Positions 49,966 through 59,180 of a stretch of 64,000 nt of DNA are shown one piece after another; positions within the stretch are counted from its first letter, which is position 1, and each line of letters begins with the position of its first letter. A program made the position numbers and the translations under genes. Source of the stretch: Macrostomum hystrix (Eukaryota > Platyhelminthes > Macrostomidae); contig CATNEN010000005.1 in NCBI GenBank assembly GCA_950097015.1, forward strand, positions 3,091,501 to 3,155,500, in the 5' to 3' direction. The notes under the pieces are model-generated. The model had not been told where the DNA came from. It ran no database searches and saw nothing but the letters and a program-made list of their open reading frames with translations.

Positions 49966-52860
49966 TTAATCCTCGTCTTTAGGTCGAAATCTCTCCATGC
50001 GTTGCTTTAATTCATCTTGAAAGTTTACTGGTGCACTTTTTGAGACGCCTGGACTAGGAGATTGCGATCTCGACCCGGGACTCCTACCAGCTGGAAGTTT
50101 TAAACCCGCATTCGGTGGAGGCGGCGGGGGCGGAGGAGGAGGTGGTGGAGCTGGAGGAATAACACCCTTTACGATTGGAACTTTGGAAAAAGATTGAGCA
50201 TTTGGCAATGGGCTCACACTGGAACTTTGGACAGTCGGACTAGCTGAGCTAACGAGTTCATCCTGACCTTTAGGTCGAATTCTCTCCATCCGTTGTTTCA
50301 ATTCATCTTGAAAGTTTACTGGTGCACTTTTTGAGACGCCTGGACTAGGAGATTGCGATCTCGACCCGGGACTCCTGCCAGCTGGAAGTTTTAAACCCGC
50401 ATTCGGTGGAGGCGGCGGGGGCGGAGGAGGAGGTGGTGGAGCTGGAGGAAAAACACCCTTTACGATTGGAACTTTGGAAAAAGATTGAGCATTTGGCAAT
50501 GGGCTCACACTGGAACTTTGGACAGTCGGACTCGCTGAGCTAACGGGTTCATCCTGGCCTTTAGGTCGAATTCTCTCCATGCGTTGTTTCAATTCATCTT
50601 GAAAGTTTACTGGTGCACTTTTAGAGACGCCTGGACTAGGAGATTGCGATCTCGACCCGGGACTCCTGCCAGCTGGAAGTTTTAAACCCGCATTCGGTGG
50701 AGGCGGCGGTGGAGGAGGAGGTGGTGGAGCTGGAGGAATAACACCCTTTACGATTGGAACTTTGGAAAAAGATTGAGCATTTGGCAATGGGCTCACACTG
50801 GAACTTTGGACAGTCGGACTCGCTGAGCTAACGGGTTCATCCTGGCCTTTAGGTCGAATTCTCTCCATGCGTTGTTTCAATTCATCTTGAAAGTTTACTG
50901 GTGCACTTTTTGAGACGCCTGGACTAGGAGATTGCGATCTCGACCCGGGACTCCTGCCAGCTGGAAGTTTTAAACCCGCATTCGGCGGAGGCGGCGGTGG
51001 AGGAGGAGGTGGTGGAGCTGGAGGAATAACACCCTTTACGATTGGAACTTTGGAAAAAGATTGAGCATTTGGCAATGGGCTCACACTGGAACTTTGGACA
51101 GTCGGACTAGCTGAGCTAACGCCTTCATCCTCGTCTTTAGGTCGAATTCTCTCCATGCGTTGTTTCAATTCATCTTGAAAGTTTACTGGTGCACTTTTTG
51201 AGACGCCTGGACTAGGAGATTGCGATCTCGACCCGGGACTCCTGCCAGCTGGAAGTTTTAAACCCGCATTCGGTGGAGGAGGAGGAGGGGGTGGAGGAGC
51301 TGGGGGAATCGCACATTTTTTCGCAGTGGCTTCGGCAGCGGACTTCGCACTTAGCGCAGAATTTATGCCGGGTCCTTGGCCTGGCGGATTAGCTAAAGGA
51401 GTACTTGGTATATACTCGACGCTAGATTCATCTTGAAAGTATTCTGCTGAATCATTCAAGCCAATTGGAGAAAAAGATTTCTCCACCGGACTCACTCTAC
51501 TCTGCTTCTGGCTGTCGACATTGATGAGCATAATAGGTGTTCTTGGTTCAGATGAATCCATAACTTTTCTCGGTGTCGAAGTAGCCAGCGGTGGCGAAGG
51601 CAGCCCGACTGGATGAATCGGCGACGGTGGCGCTAGGAAGCCTTCTGCGGCAGCAGTCTCGTACAACCGCTTCATGCCGCCGTAGGCATTTATGACTTTT
51701 GAAATGTTCTTAAAGCCATCTTTCGAATATAATGTCCTTTCAACATTGCAACCGTACTTCTCAAGTATGAATCTCAATGCCGGATCTTTTGCTAAGTAAT
51801 CAGCGTCTATCATGACATAGCCTTGCGTATATTCATTGCCCCTATCCAGGCCATAGCCTAGCTTTCCAACTAACAATCTTAGCGCTGGGTCTTTGGTTAT
51901 GTCAGCTTCGTGTATTGCGCCAGATCTTCCAGGTGCTTCGCTGATGCCCATGTGCATGACGTGTCGAAAATCAGTTGGTCCGCTGATCTCTGGTCGGGCC
52001 TTTCTCTTATCTTGCTTTTCCTTTTTATCTCTCTTTTTTGTTGTTCCGGCGCCATCCGCCCCGCCATCTTTGTCATCCTTGCTGTGACTGGGCTTTTTTC
52101 GACGAAAGAATGCTCGGAATCGCTTACCGGGATGTTTATTCTTTTCTGCGTTGGCATCAACGTCTGCTCGCGTCTGCGGTCTGCTATCCGTTGAGCTGCT
52201 GCTAGCCTTATATGTTTTCGACTGCTGAAAAGAGCATTGCACAGAGTCTTGAACAGATGCTGCCGGCGCAAAATAAGATTCAGGTTCCTCTGGTCTGAGA
52301 ACCAGCAGGTCAATTTTGGATTGGACAACTTCAGCGAATTCGATCGCTTCCGCGTGACCTATCTCGCTGCAAACAAAACTCAAGCCAATGATCTGTTCAT
52401 CGGCTTCAAACTGGTGAAACAGCGGATCTCCTGTATCATACACCATGCCTTGGTAGATCTCTTGCTCAACAATTAGCCGACCCAAGTTAAGGTCGTAAAA
52501 GCGTAAGAAAAAAGTGCGAAAATAGGTATCGCAAATAAAACAAGCAGCGACGGGACTGCAACAGTGCTTGATCCACTTTCCATTGGCAGCGAAATACAAC
52601 TCAACCACCGTTGTGGCTAAACTGTTGCAGCCAGGCTCGAACATGTTAAATAGCACTTCATGCTCATTGTCTGTTAATAGACGACTGTGTCGAATAGTCG
52701 TGTCGGAGTCGGAGTCGGAGTCGGAGTCGGAATCTGAGTCCCGCCTCGCAATCGGCACAATGGAGTTCGACCAGAACTCTATAGGGATCTCTGACTGCTG
52801 TGGTGCCTGTGGACAATGGACAAAATAAGACTTTGAAGTTTTCTTAAACAAGCTCATCAT
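49966..52860 (-). CDS. WASP-like protein with five proline/WH2-like modules, acidic tail lost (paralog 2)
   Basis: 964 residues, intronless, starting MMSLFKKTSKSYFV. The first 400 residues (Ser-Asp repeat, WH1, CRIB ISGPTDFRHVMHMG) differ from paralog 1 at fewer than ten sites. The C-terminal half carries five near-identical modules of about 95 residues: proline run, NAGLKLPAGRSPGSRSQSPS, then FQDELKQRMERIRPK. The frame stops at 49968-49966 where paralog 1 has a Glu codon (GAA to TAA). The remaining tail sequence is still present downstream, but a one-base deletion near 49858 also breaks the frame before the DEQDW acidic end. The protein should bind actin and GTPase but not Arp2/3 in the usual way. 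It is either a diverged regulator or an early pseudogene. Confidence 0.85.
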   Translation of the reverse strand: MMSLFKKTSKSYFVHCPQAPQQSEIPIEFWSNSIVPIARRDSDSDSDSDSDSDTTIRHSRLLTDNEHEVLFNMFEPGCNSLATTVVELYFAANGKWIKHCCSPVAACFICDTYFRTFFLRFYDLNLGRLIVEQEIYQGMVYDTGDPLFHQFEADEQIIGLSFVCSEIGHAEAIEFAEVVQSKIDLLVLRPEEPESYFAPAASVQDSVQCSFQQSKTYKASSSSTDSRPQTRADVDANAEKNKHPGKRFRAFFRRKKPSHSKDDKDGGADGAGTTKKRDKKEKQDKRKARPEISGPTDFRHVMHMGISEAPGRSGAIHEADITKDPALRLLVGKLGYGLDRGNEYTQGYVMIDADYLAKDPALRFILEKYGCNVERTLYSKDGFKNISKVINAYGGMKRLYETAAAEGFLAPPSPIHPVGLPSPPLATSTPRKVMDSSEPRTPIMLINVDSQKQSRVSPVEKSFSPIGLNDSAEYFQDESSVEYIPSTPLANPPGQGPGINSALSAKSAAEATAKKCAIPPAPPPPPPPPPNAGLKLPAGRSPGSRSQSPSPGVSKSAPVNFQDELKQRMERIRPKDEDEGVSSASPTVQSSSVSPLPNAQSFSKVPIVKGVIPPAPPPPPPPPPPPNAGLKLPAGRSPGSRSQSPSPGVSKSAPVNFQDELKQRMERIRPKGQDEPVSSASPTVQSSSVSPLPNAQSFSKVPIVKGVIPPAPPPPPPPPPPPNAGLKLPAGRSPGSRSQSPSPGVSKSAPVNFQDELKQRMERIRPKGQDEPVSSASPTVQSSSVSPLPNAQSFSKVPIVKGVFPPAPPPPPPPPPPPPNAGLKLPAGRSPGSRSQSPSPGVSKSAPVNFQDELKQRMERIRPKGQDELVSSASPTVQSSSVSPLPNAQSFSKVPIVKGVIPPAPPPPPPPPPPPPNAGLKLPAGRSPGSRSQSPSPGVSKSAPVNFQDELKQRMERFRPKDED

Positions 52861-52960
52861 TCAAAGTTCTTTCTTAATTCTAGCCTATTACAGACAGCTA
52901 TTAAGCAGTTGAGAGATGGAAGAGGCACGTAGAAAGATTAGCACACAGCAAATCAGAATC

Positions 52961-53935
52961 AAGTAACCAGACAGTGCTTAACAAATTGAAGCAAGTTGGG
53001 CTTAGCAGACAGAATGGGCGAGTCAGAGACAGTGAAAGAAATGCTAAAGCGGAACAATATAAAATAATAAGAGGAAACAAGACATGCTTTTTAATCATAT
53101 AAAAGATATAATAGGCTTGTATAATTTTTGTTTATCCTGAAAATTGATCATGCTTATCGCATTAAAAACTTGCTTGAGCAAAGCGCACTTCTAATAAAAG
53201 TTAATAAAAAGAAGACACTTAAGCAACGAATTGTTTTTTTTAAACGAACAACTCGAAAAAAAACTTCATTACGTAACTCCAAAACAATCCTTTAAGGTCC
53301 TAATAGACAAAGGATAATCTGTCAAGGGATAATAACAAATACTCGTATATATTGCACAATAGTTAAATTATTATGGTCAATCGTTGGGTCCAGGAATTTT
53401 TAGCTGGGCACTTAAAAGTTAAAATCTGAAACATAAAATATGGAGCCCAGCTGATTGGCAGTCAGATGTCACGGCTAATACCTCATAATGACATGCACTC
53501 ATGCTATATGGCTATAAAGGGCTATTTTAGCTCCTCAAAACCGCCATGAACTAACAGTGTAGAAAGATGCAATGATAAACCGATCGACAAGATTACGATG
53601 ACAGGGGTCAGTTGAGGGTGGACTCTGGGGTAGGAAAGTAGATGTACATTTAACCAATGTACATAGCCCTCATCCTCATCCTTATCTAGTTTCATAGGGC
53701 GCCGAACTTGACAAACCGGTGCTAGTTTAAAAAACAATTAGTCAATTTCGAATTTCAAATCAAGCCAAAACTAATAATCATCCATCCAATTACTCAATAC
53801 GGTTGATTAATTAATTTTTTTCAACACAAAACGATGACAGCGACATGGCTAATAAAGACTTTGTTGTCACTTGAATTTTAACTCGCTAACAAGTCTTGCG
53901 CAACCAAAAAAGTGTTAACTCGAATGTTGTAGCAA
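52961..53935. other. Intergenic sequence, no gene seen
   Basis: AT-rich unique DNA between the WASP-like and DHRS1-like genes. A 71-codon ORF at 53522-53737 has no recognised domain. Confidence 0.45.
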
Positions 53936-54907
53936 TTAAAACTTGCTGCCCATAACAGCCAGAAAGAATTTCGGCACCTTGATAAAACCCGGCACAAAAC
54001 GTGCCAGAGTAATTAAGCCAGCCTGCTCTAGAAGGTATCGCACGGAGCGCAAGCTCTGCACATGACGATCACCGGCGTCGCGCAGACCGTATTCGTCGCC
54101 AAGATCGCCAGTGAGCAGTACTCGACCAGTTTTGTCATTCAACAGACTTTTGCTAGGAGAGCTAGCCAGGGCGGCGATGGCTTTACCGGCGAATTCCACA
54201 GTTTCGCCCTGTTCAAACATTCGACGCTGCTTAGGCGGCATTCGGGCCAGATTGGTCATGATCTCTTCGGTCTGTACAGCGCCAGGCCAGACGCTGACAG
54301 CGGCAACGCCGCGCGATTTTAATTCGACAGCCATATCGCCAGCCATTCGATCTAGAGCGGCTTTGCCAACACCGTAGGGAACGTTAAATAAGTAGCGCAG
54401 ACCGCCAGGAGACGACAGGTTAACAATCAGGCCACTGCCGCGCTCGATCATCATGCGAGCAGCGTACACGGAGCAGATGTAGTGATTGCGCAAGCCAACA
54501 TTATTCACTTCGTCCCAGGCGGAGACGTCCAATTCCCAGAACTTCTTTCCCATAGATTCTGAGATTAAGCGGACAGCGGAATAGGCGTTGTTAACGAGCA
54601 CATCTAGGCGGCCATTCTGCTCTCGTTGGATCTGCTCAAATAGTCGTTTAACATCGTCGTCCTTCTTGTGATCGCACTGTACTCCGATAGCCCGACCGCC
54701 GCGTGCTTCAATCTCGGCTATGGTCTCTTTGATGCTGCCGCCGACTCCACCGCTACCCGGCGTTGGCTCCATTGTCCGACCAGTGATGTACACGGTGGCT
54801 CCGGCTTCGCCTAGCTGCAGGGCGATGCCCTTGCCGATACCGCGCGTGGCTCCGGTGACCAGGCAGATAAGGCCTGTCAGGGGAAGTTGCTTGGCAGCTA
54901 CCTTAGC
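53936..54907 (-). CDS. DHRS1-like short-chain dehydrogenase (paralog a), 5' exon not located
   Basis: The main exon encodes 323 residues and begins AKVAAKQLPLTG after the acceptor TATTCCAG; the start codon must lie in an upstream exon that I could not identify. Classical SDR features: cofactor motif TGATRGIG, VLVNNA, serine in NLSS, and the catalytic Y-x-x-x-K in PYGVGKAALDRM, then WPGAVQTE. The extended C-terminus (VQSLRSVRYLLEQAG, PGFIKVPKF) is characteristic of DHRS1, a membrane-associated NADP(H) reductase with broad carbonyl and steroid substrates. The intron interrupting paralog b at DMA/VEL is absent. A 162-bp stretch is identical to paralog b. Confidence 0.88.
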   Translation of the reverse strand, partial: AKVAAKQLPLTGLICLVTGATRGIGKGIALQLGEAGATVYITGRTMEPTPGSGGVGGSIKETIAEIEARGGRAIGVQCDHKKDDDVKRLFEQIQREQNGRLDVLVNNAYSAVRLISESMGKKFWELDVSAWDEVNNVGLRNHYICSVYAARMMIERGSGLIVNLSSPGGLRYLFNVPYGVGKAALDRMAGDMAVELKSRGVAAVSVWPGAVQTEEIMTNLARMPPKQRRMFEQGETVEFAGKAIAALASSPSKSLLNDKTGRVLLTGDLGDEYGLRDAGDRHVQSLRSVRYLLEQAGLITLARFVPGFIKVPKFFLAVMGSKF

Positions 54908-54994
54908 CTGGAATAGGCGATGTGTTCAATATTGTGAAGTAGGATTCTTCGGATTGCTTTGTCAGTTTCAAGGGCATTCGAATATTGGGCAACA

Positions 54995-55335
54995 ACGGGA
55001 TTAACCAGCTTCTAGGGCATTGGAATACTGGGAAACAATGGGATTAACTAGTTTACAGGGCATTGGAATATTGAGAAATAATGAGATCACCAGTTCACAG
55101 GACAGTGGCATATTGGGAAACAATGAGATCACCAGTTTACAGGACATTGGCATGTTGAGAAACAATGACATCACCAGTTTACAGGACAGTGGCATATTGG
55201 GAAATAATGAGATCACCAGTTTACAGGACATTGGCATGTTGAGAAACAATGACATCACCAGTTTACAGGACAGTGGCATATTGGGAAATAATGAGATCAC
55301 CAGTTTACAGGACAGTGGCATGTTGGGAAAACTAA
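54995..55335 (+). repeat. 42-bp minisatellite upstream of DHRS1-like paralog a
   Basis: About eight copies of a 42-bp unit containing GAGATCACCAGTTTACAGGA, with alternating CAGTGGCATATTGGG and CATTGGCATGTTGAG variants. It sits about 90 bp upstream of the main exon, probably within an intron. Confidence 0.93.
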
Positions 55336-55632
55336 GCTAACCTCAGTTTCTACGGGATCGGAATTTCGAGAAATAGTTTCAAGTCCTAATTCGATTTGGT
55401 AGACCACACTTATATAGGATTATAAAGCAGAAAGCAAAAAAGTAACAAAAACAACAAGAAACTACACTTTGACTTGTAAACAACTCGTCTTTAGTAGAAA
55501 TCAAAACAGAAATAGTTTCAGTTCTCAGCGTCAAGTTATTATGGTAGGAAAAAGGTAAATTATGTCAAATGATTAACTGCAAACAAGAACATAGGCACAC
55601 AGTTTAAAGTCAATAGAACTCAAAACAATCAG

Positions 55633-55638
55633 TTTATT
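55633..55638 (-). terminator. Poly(A) signal AATAAA of DHRS1-like paralog b
   Basis: On the minus strand, 83 bases beyond the stop codon at 55721, in AT-rich sequence. Confidence 0.5.
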
Positions 55639-55720
55639 ACCGGACTATTAAATGGCAAAAATTATCATAAGATTCATCTTTATCTTCATGAAAATATGCA
55701 TTAAATAAATTCTAGTATTA

Positions 55721-57354
55721 TTAAAACTTGCTAGTAGCAGCAGCAATCACCCAGAATGGCACCCGAATGCAGGCCGGCACTAACTTAGCCAATCCACTAT
55801 AGCCGTAGAATTCCAATAGGAAGCTAGCAGATCGCATGCTAACAATGGACCGGCCGCCAACATCAGTGAAGCCGTATTCGTTGGCTAATTCCGCTGTGAG
55901 CAGGATTCGACCAGTCTTATTGGCTAGCAATTGATTGATGGGCTCTGAGGCTAGAGCCGACACAGCCTTGCCAACAAATTCGGTTGTTTCTCCGCGACGA
56001 AACATTTCTAGCATGCGACGATCGACCGGGCTGATCACCTGGCCAGAATCCGCGTCCGCGGCGGCCACCACGGCTAGAGCCTCTTCCGTCTGGACGGCGC
56101 CTGGCCAGAGACTAATAACGGCAACACCGCGCGACCTTAGCTCTACCTGTATGAGCGATCAGGGGATTGGCATGGGATTGGCAGTGTAGGATCAGGGGAT
56201 TGACATGGGATTGGCAGTGTAGGATCAGGGGATTGGCATGGGATTGGCAGTGTAGGATCAGGGGGTTGACATGGGATTAACAGTGTAGGATCAGGGGATT
56301 GGCATGGGATTGGCAGTGTAGGATCAGGGGATTGGCATGGGATTTGCAGTGTAGGATCAGGGGATTGACATGGGATTGGCAGTGTAGGATCAGGGGGTTG
56401 ACATGGGATTAACAGTGTAGGATCAGGGGATTGGCATGGGATTGGCAGTGTAGGATCAGGGATTGACATGGGATTTGCAGTGTAGGATCTGGGGATTGAC
56501 ATGAGATTTGCAGTGTAGGATCAGGGGGTTGGCAGTGAAGGATCAGAGGATTGGTTGTAGGATCAGGGGATTGGCTGTGTAGGATCAGGGGATTGACAGT
56601 GTAGGATCAGAGGATTTGGTGTAGGATCAGGGGATTGGCAGTGTAGGATCAGGGGATTAAGGTGTAGGATTAGGGGATTGGGGTGTAGGATTAGGGGATT
56701 GTCAGTTGTAGGATCAGGGGATTGTAAGTGATTAGGAATCTTGTTCATCATGTTCCAGTATTAAGTAATGCTCACCGCCATATCAGCAGCCATACGATCG
56801 AAAGCAGCTTTGCCGACGCCGTACGGCACGTTGAACAGGTAGCTGAGACCACCGCCCGAAGACACGTTGATAATAAGGCCGCTGCCACGCGGCACCATCA
56901 TGCGAGCAGCGTACACCGAGCAGATGTAGTGATTGCGCAATCCGACACTGTTCACTTCGTCCCAAACATCTGGCGACATCTCCCAGAACATTTTACCACG
57001 ATTCTCAGCAATAACCCGAGCAGCAGAGAATGCGTTGTTAACGAGCACATCTAGGCGGCCATTCTGCTCTCGTTGGATCTGCTCAAATAGTCGTTTAACA
57101 TCGTCGTCCTTCTTGTGATCGCACTGTACTCCGATAGCCCGACCGCCGCGTGCTTCAATCTCGGCTATGGTCTCTTTGATGCTGCCGCCGACTGAAATTG
57201 AGTCGCCAGACGCCGACGCACCTTTACCTGCTGGTTCAAGAGTTCTGCCGGTGATGTATACCGTTGCACCGGCTTCACCTAGTTTGATGGCGATGCCCTT
57301 GCCGATGCCACGTGTAGCTCCAGTGACTAGGCAGACTTTTCCAGATAGAGACAT
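55721..57354 (-). CDS. DHRS1-like short-chain dehydrogenase (paralog b)
   Basis: Two exons, 57354-56776 and 56146-55721, give 334 residues (human DHRS1 has 313). The start is the ATG at 57354 (MSLSGKVCLVTGATRGIGKG). Motifs: TGATRGIG, VLVNNA, INVSS, catalytic PYGVGKAAFDRM, SLWPGAVQTEE. Donor GTGAGC and acceptor ATACAG join DMA to VELRSRG in phase 0. The 629-bp intron is almost entirely a 33-bp tandem array. It lies head-to-tail with paralog a, about 2.4 kb apart, and is probably a local duplicate with the same reductase role. The 24-bp array begins about 85 bp upstream of the start codon, so the promoter is either within or beyond that array. Confidence 0.9.
56152..56735 (-). repeat. 33-bp minisatellite filling the DHRS1-like paralog b intron
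   Basis: About 18 copies built on GTAGGATCAGGGGATTGGCA and GGGATTGGCAGT subunits, becoming irregular and shorter after 56525. It occupies nearly all of the intron 56147-56775. Confidence 0.95.
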
Positions 57355-57439
57355 TGCAGTCCAACTGATTGGCTGCAAATTAGATAAGAATTGAAGGTCA
57401 TTCAGGGGCGAGAACGATTCTCACAATGGCTTGAAAGGC

Positions 57440-59180
57440 GATTTTCCTAGGGAGTTGGAGGACGATTCTCATAGCGAGTTGGAGGACGATTCTCATAGGG
57501 AGTTGGAGGACGATTCTCATAGGGAGTTGGAGGACGATTCTCATAGGGAGTTGGGGGACGAATCTCATAAGGAGTTGGAGGACGAATCTCATAGGGAGTT
57601 GGAGGACGATTCTCATAGGGAGTTGGAGGACGATTCTCATAGCGAGTTGGAGGACGAATCTCATAGCGAGTTGGAAGACGATTCTCATAGGGAGTTGGAG
57701 GACGATTCTCATAGGGAGTTGGAGGACGAATCTCATAGGGAGTTGAAGGACGATTCTCTTAGGGAGTTGGAGGACGATTATCTTAGGGAGTTCGAGGACG
57801 AATCTCATAGGGAGTTGGAGGACGAATCTCATAGGGAGTTGGAAGACGAATCTCATAGGGAGTTGGAGGACGAATCTCATAGGGAGTTGGAGGACGATTA
57901 TCTTAGGGAGTTGAAGGACGATTCTCACAGTGGCTAGAAAGACGATTCTCTTACGGAGTTGAAGGACGATTATCATAGGGAGTTCGAGGACGAATCTCAT
58001 AGGGAGTTGGAGGACGATTCTCTTAGGGAGTTGGAGGACGATTATCTTAGGGAGTTGGAGGACGATTCTCACAGTGGCTAGAAAGACGATTCTCTTACGG
58101 AGTTGAAGGACGATTATCATAGGGAGTTCGAGGACGAATCTCATAGGGAGTTGGAGGACGAATCTCATAGGGAGCTGGAAGACGAATCTCATAGGGAGTT
58201 GGAGGACGATTCTCATAGGGAGTTGGAGGACGAATCTCATAGGGAGTTGGAGGACGAATCTCATAGGGAGTTGGAGGACGAATCTCATAGGGAGTTGGAA
58301 GACGAATCTCATAGGGAGTTGGAGGACGAATCTCATAGGGAGTTGGAGGAGGATTCTCATAGCGAGTTGGAGGACAATTCTCATAGCGAGTTGGAGGACG
58401 AATCTCATAGGGAGTTGAAGGACGATTCTCATAGCGAGTTGGAGGACGATTCTCATAGCGAGTTGGAGGACGATTCTCATAGGGAGTTGGAGGAGGATTC
58501 TCATAGCGAGTTGGAGCACAATTCTCATAGCGAGTTGGAGGACGATTCTCATAGCGAGTTGAAGGACGATTCTCATAGCGAGTTGGAGGACGATTCTCAT
58601 AGCGAGTTGGAGGACGATTCTCATAGGGAGTTAAAGGACGATTCTCATAGCGAGTTGGAGGACGATTCTCATAGCGAGTTGGAGGACGATTCTCATAGGG
58701 AGTTGAAGGACGATTCTCTTAGGGAGTTGGAGGACGATTATCTTAGGGAGTTCGAGGACGAATCTCATAGGGAGTTGGAGGACGAATCTCATAGGGAGTT
58801 GGAGGACGATTATCTTAGGGAGTTGAAGGACGATTCTCACAGTGGCTAGAAAGACGATTCTCTTACGGAGTTGAAGGACGATTATCATAGGGAGTTCGAG
58901 GACGAATCTCATAGGGAGTTGGAGGACGAATCTCATAGGGAGTTGGAGGACGATTCTCATAGGGAGTTGGAGGACGAATCTCATAGGGAGTTGGAAGACG
59001 AATCTCATAGGGAGTTGGAGGACGAATCTCATAGGGAGTTCGAGGACGAATCTCATAGGGAGTTGGAGGACGAATCTCATAGGGAGTTGGAGGACGAATC
59101 TCATAGCGAGTTGGAGGACGAATCTCATAGCGAGTTGGAGGACGAATCTCATAGGGAGTTGGAGGACGAATCTAATTGGT
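57440..59180 (+). repeat. 24-bp minisatellite, 1.7 kb, with higher-order blocks
   Basis: About 72 copies of a 24-bp unit GAGTTGGAGGACGATTCTCA plus TAGG. A block containing CACAGTGGCTAGAAAGACG recurs near 57927, 58069 and 58838, indicating duplication of long segments. Both strands have long open frames (8-residue periods ELEDDSHR and the reverse); these are artefacts of the 24-bp period and are broken where TAG falls in the block. It lies just upstream of DHRS1-like paralog b. Confidence 0.96.

Larger units (their letters stand above)
46090..52960 (-). repeat. Tandem segmental duplication of the WASP-like gene
   Basis: Copy 1 spans about 46090-48955 and copy 2 about 49370-52960. Besides the coding region, both 3' flanks (for example CAGCTCGTTGTTATCAGCAA at 46166 and 49431) and both 5' flanks (GAGAGATGGAAGAGGCACGT at 48903 and 52910) match. 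The high identity of flanks and introns-free coding sequence points to a recent DNA-level duplication. Confidence 0.85.
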
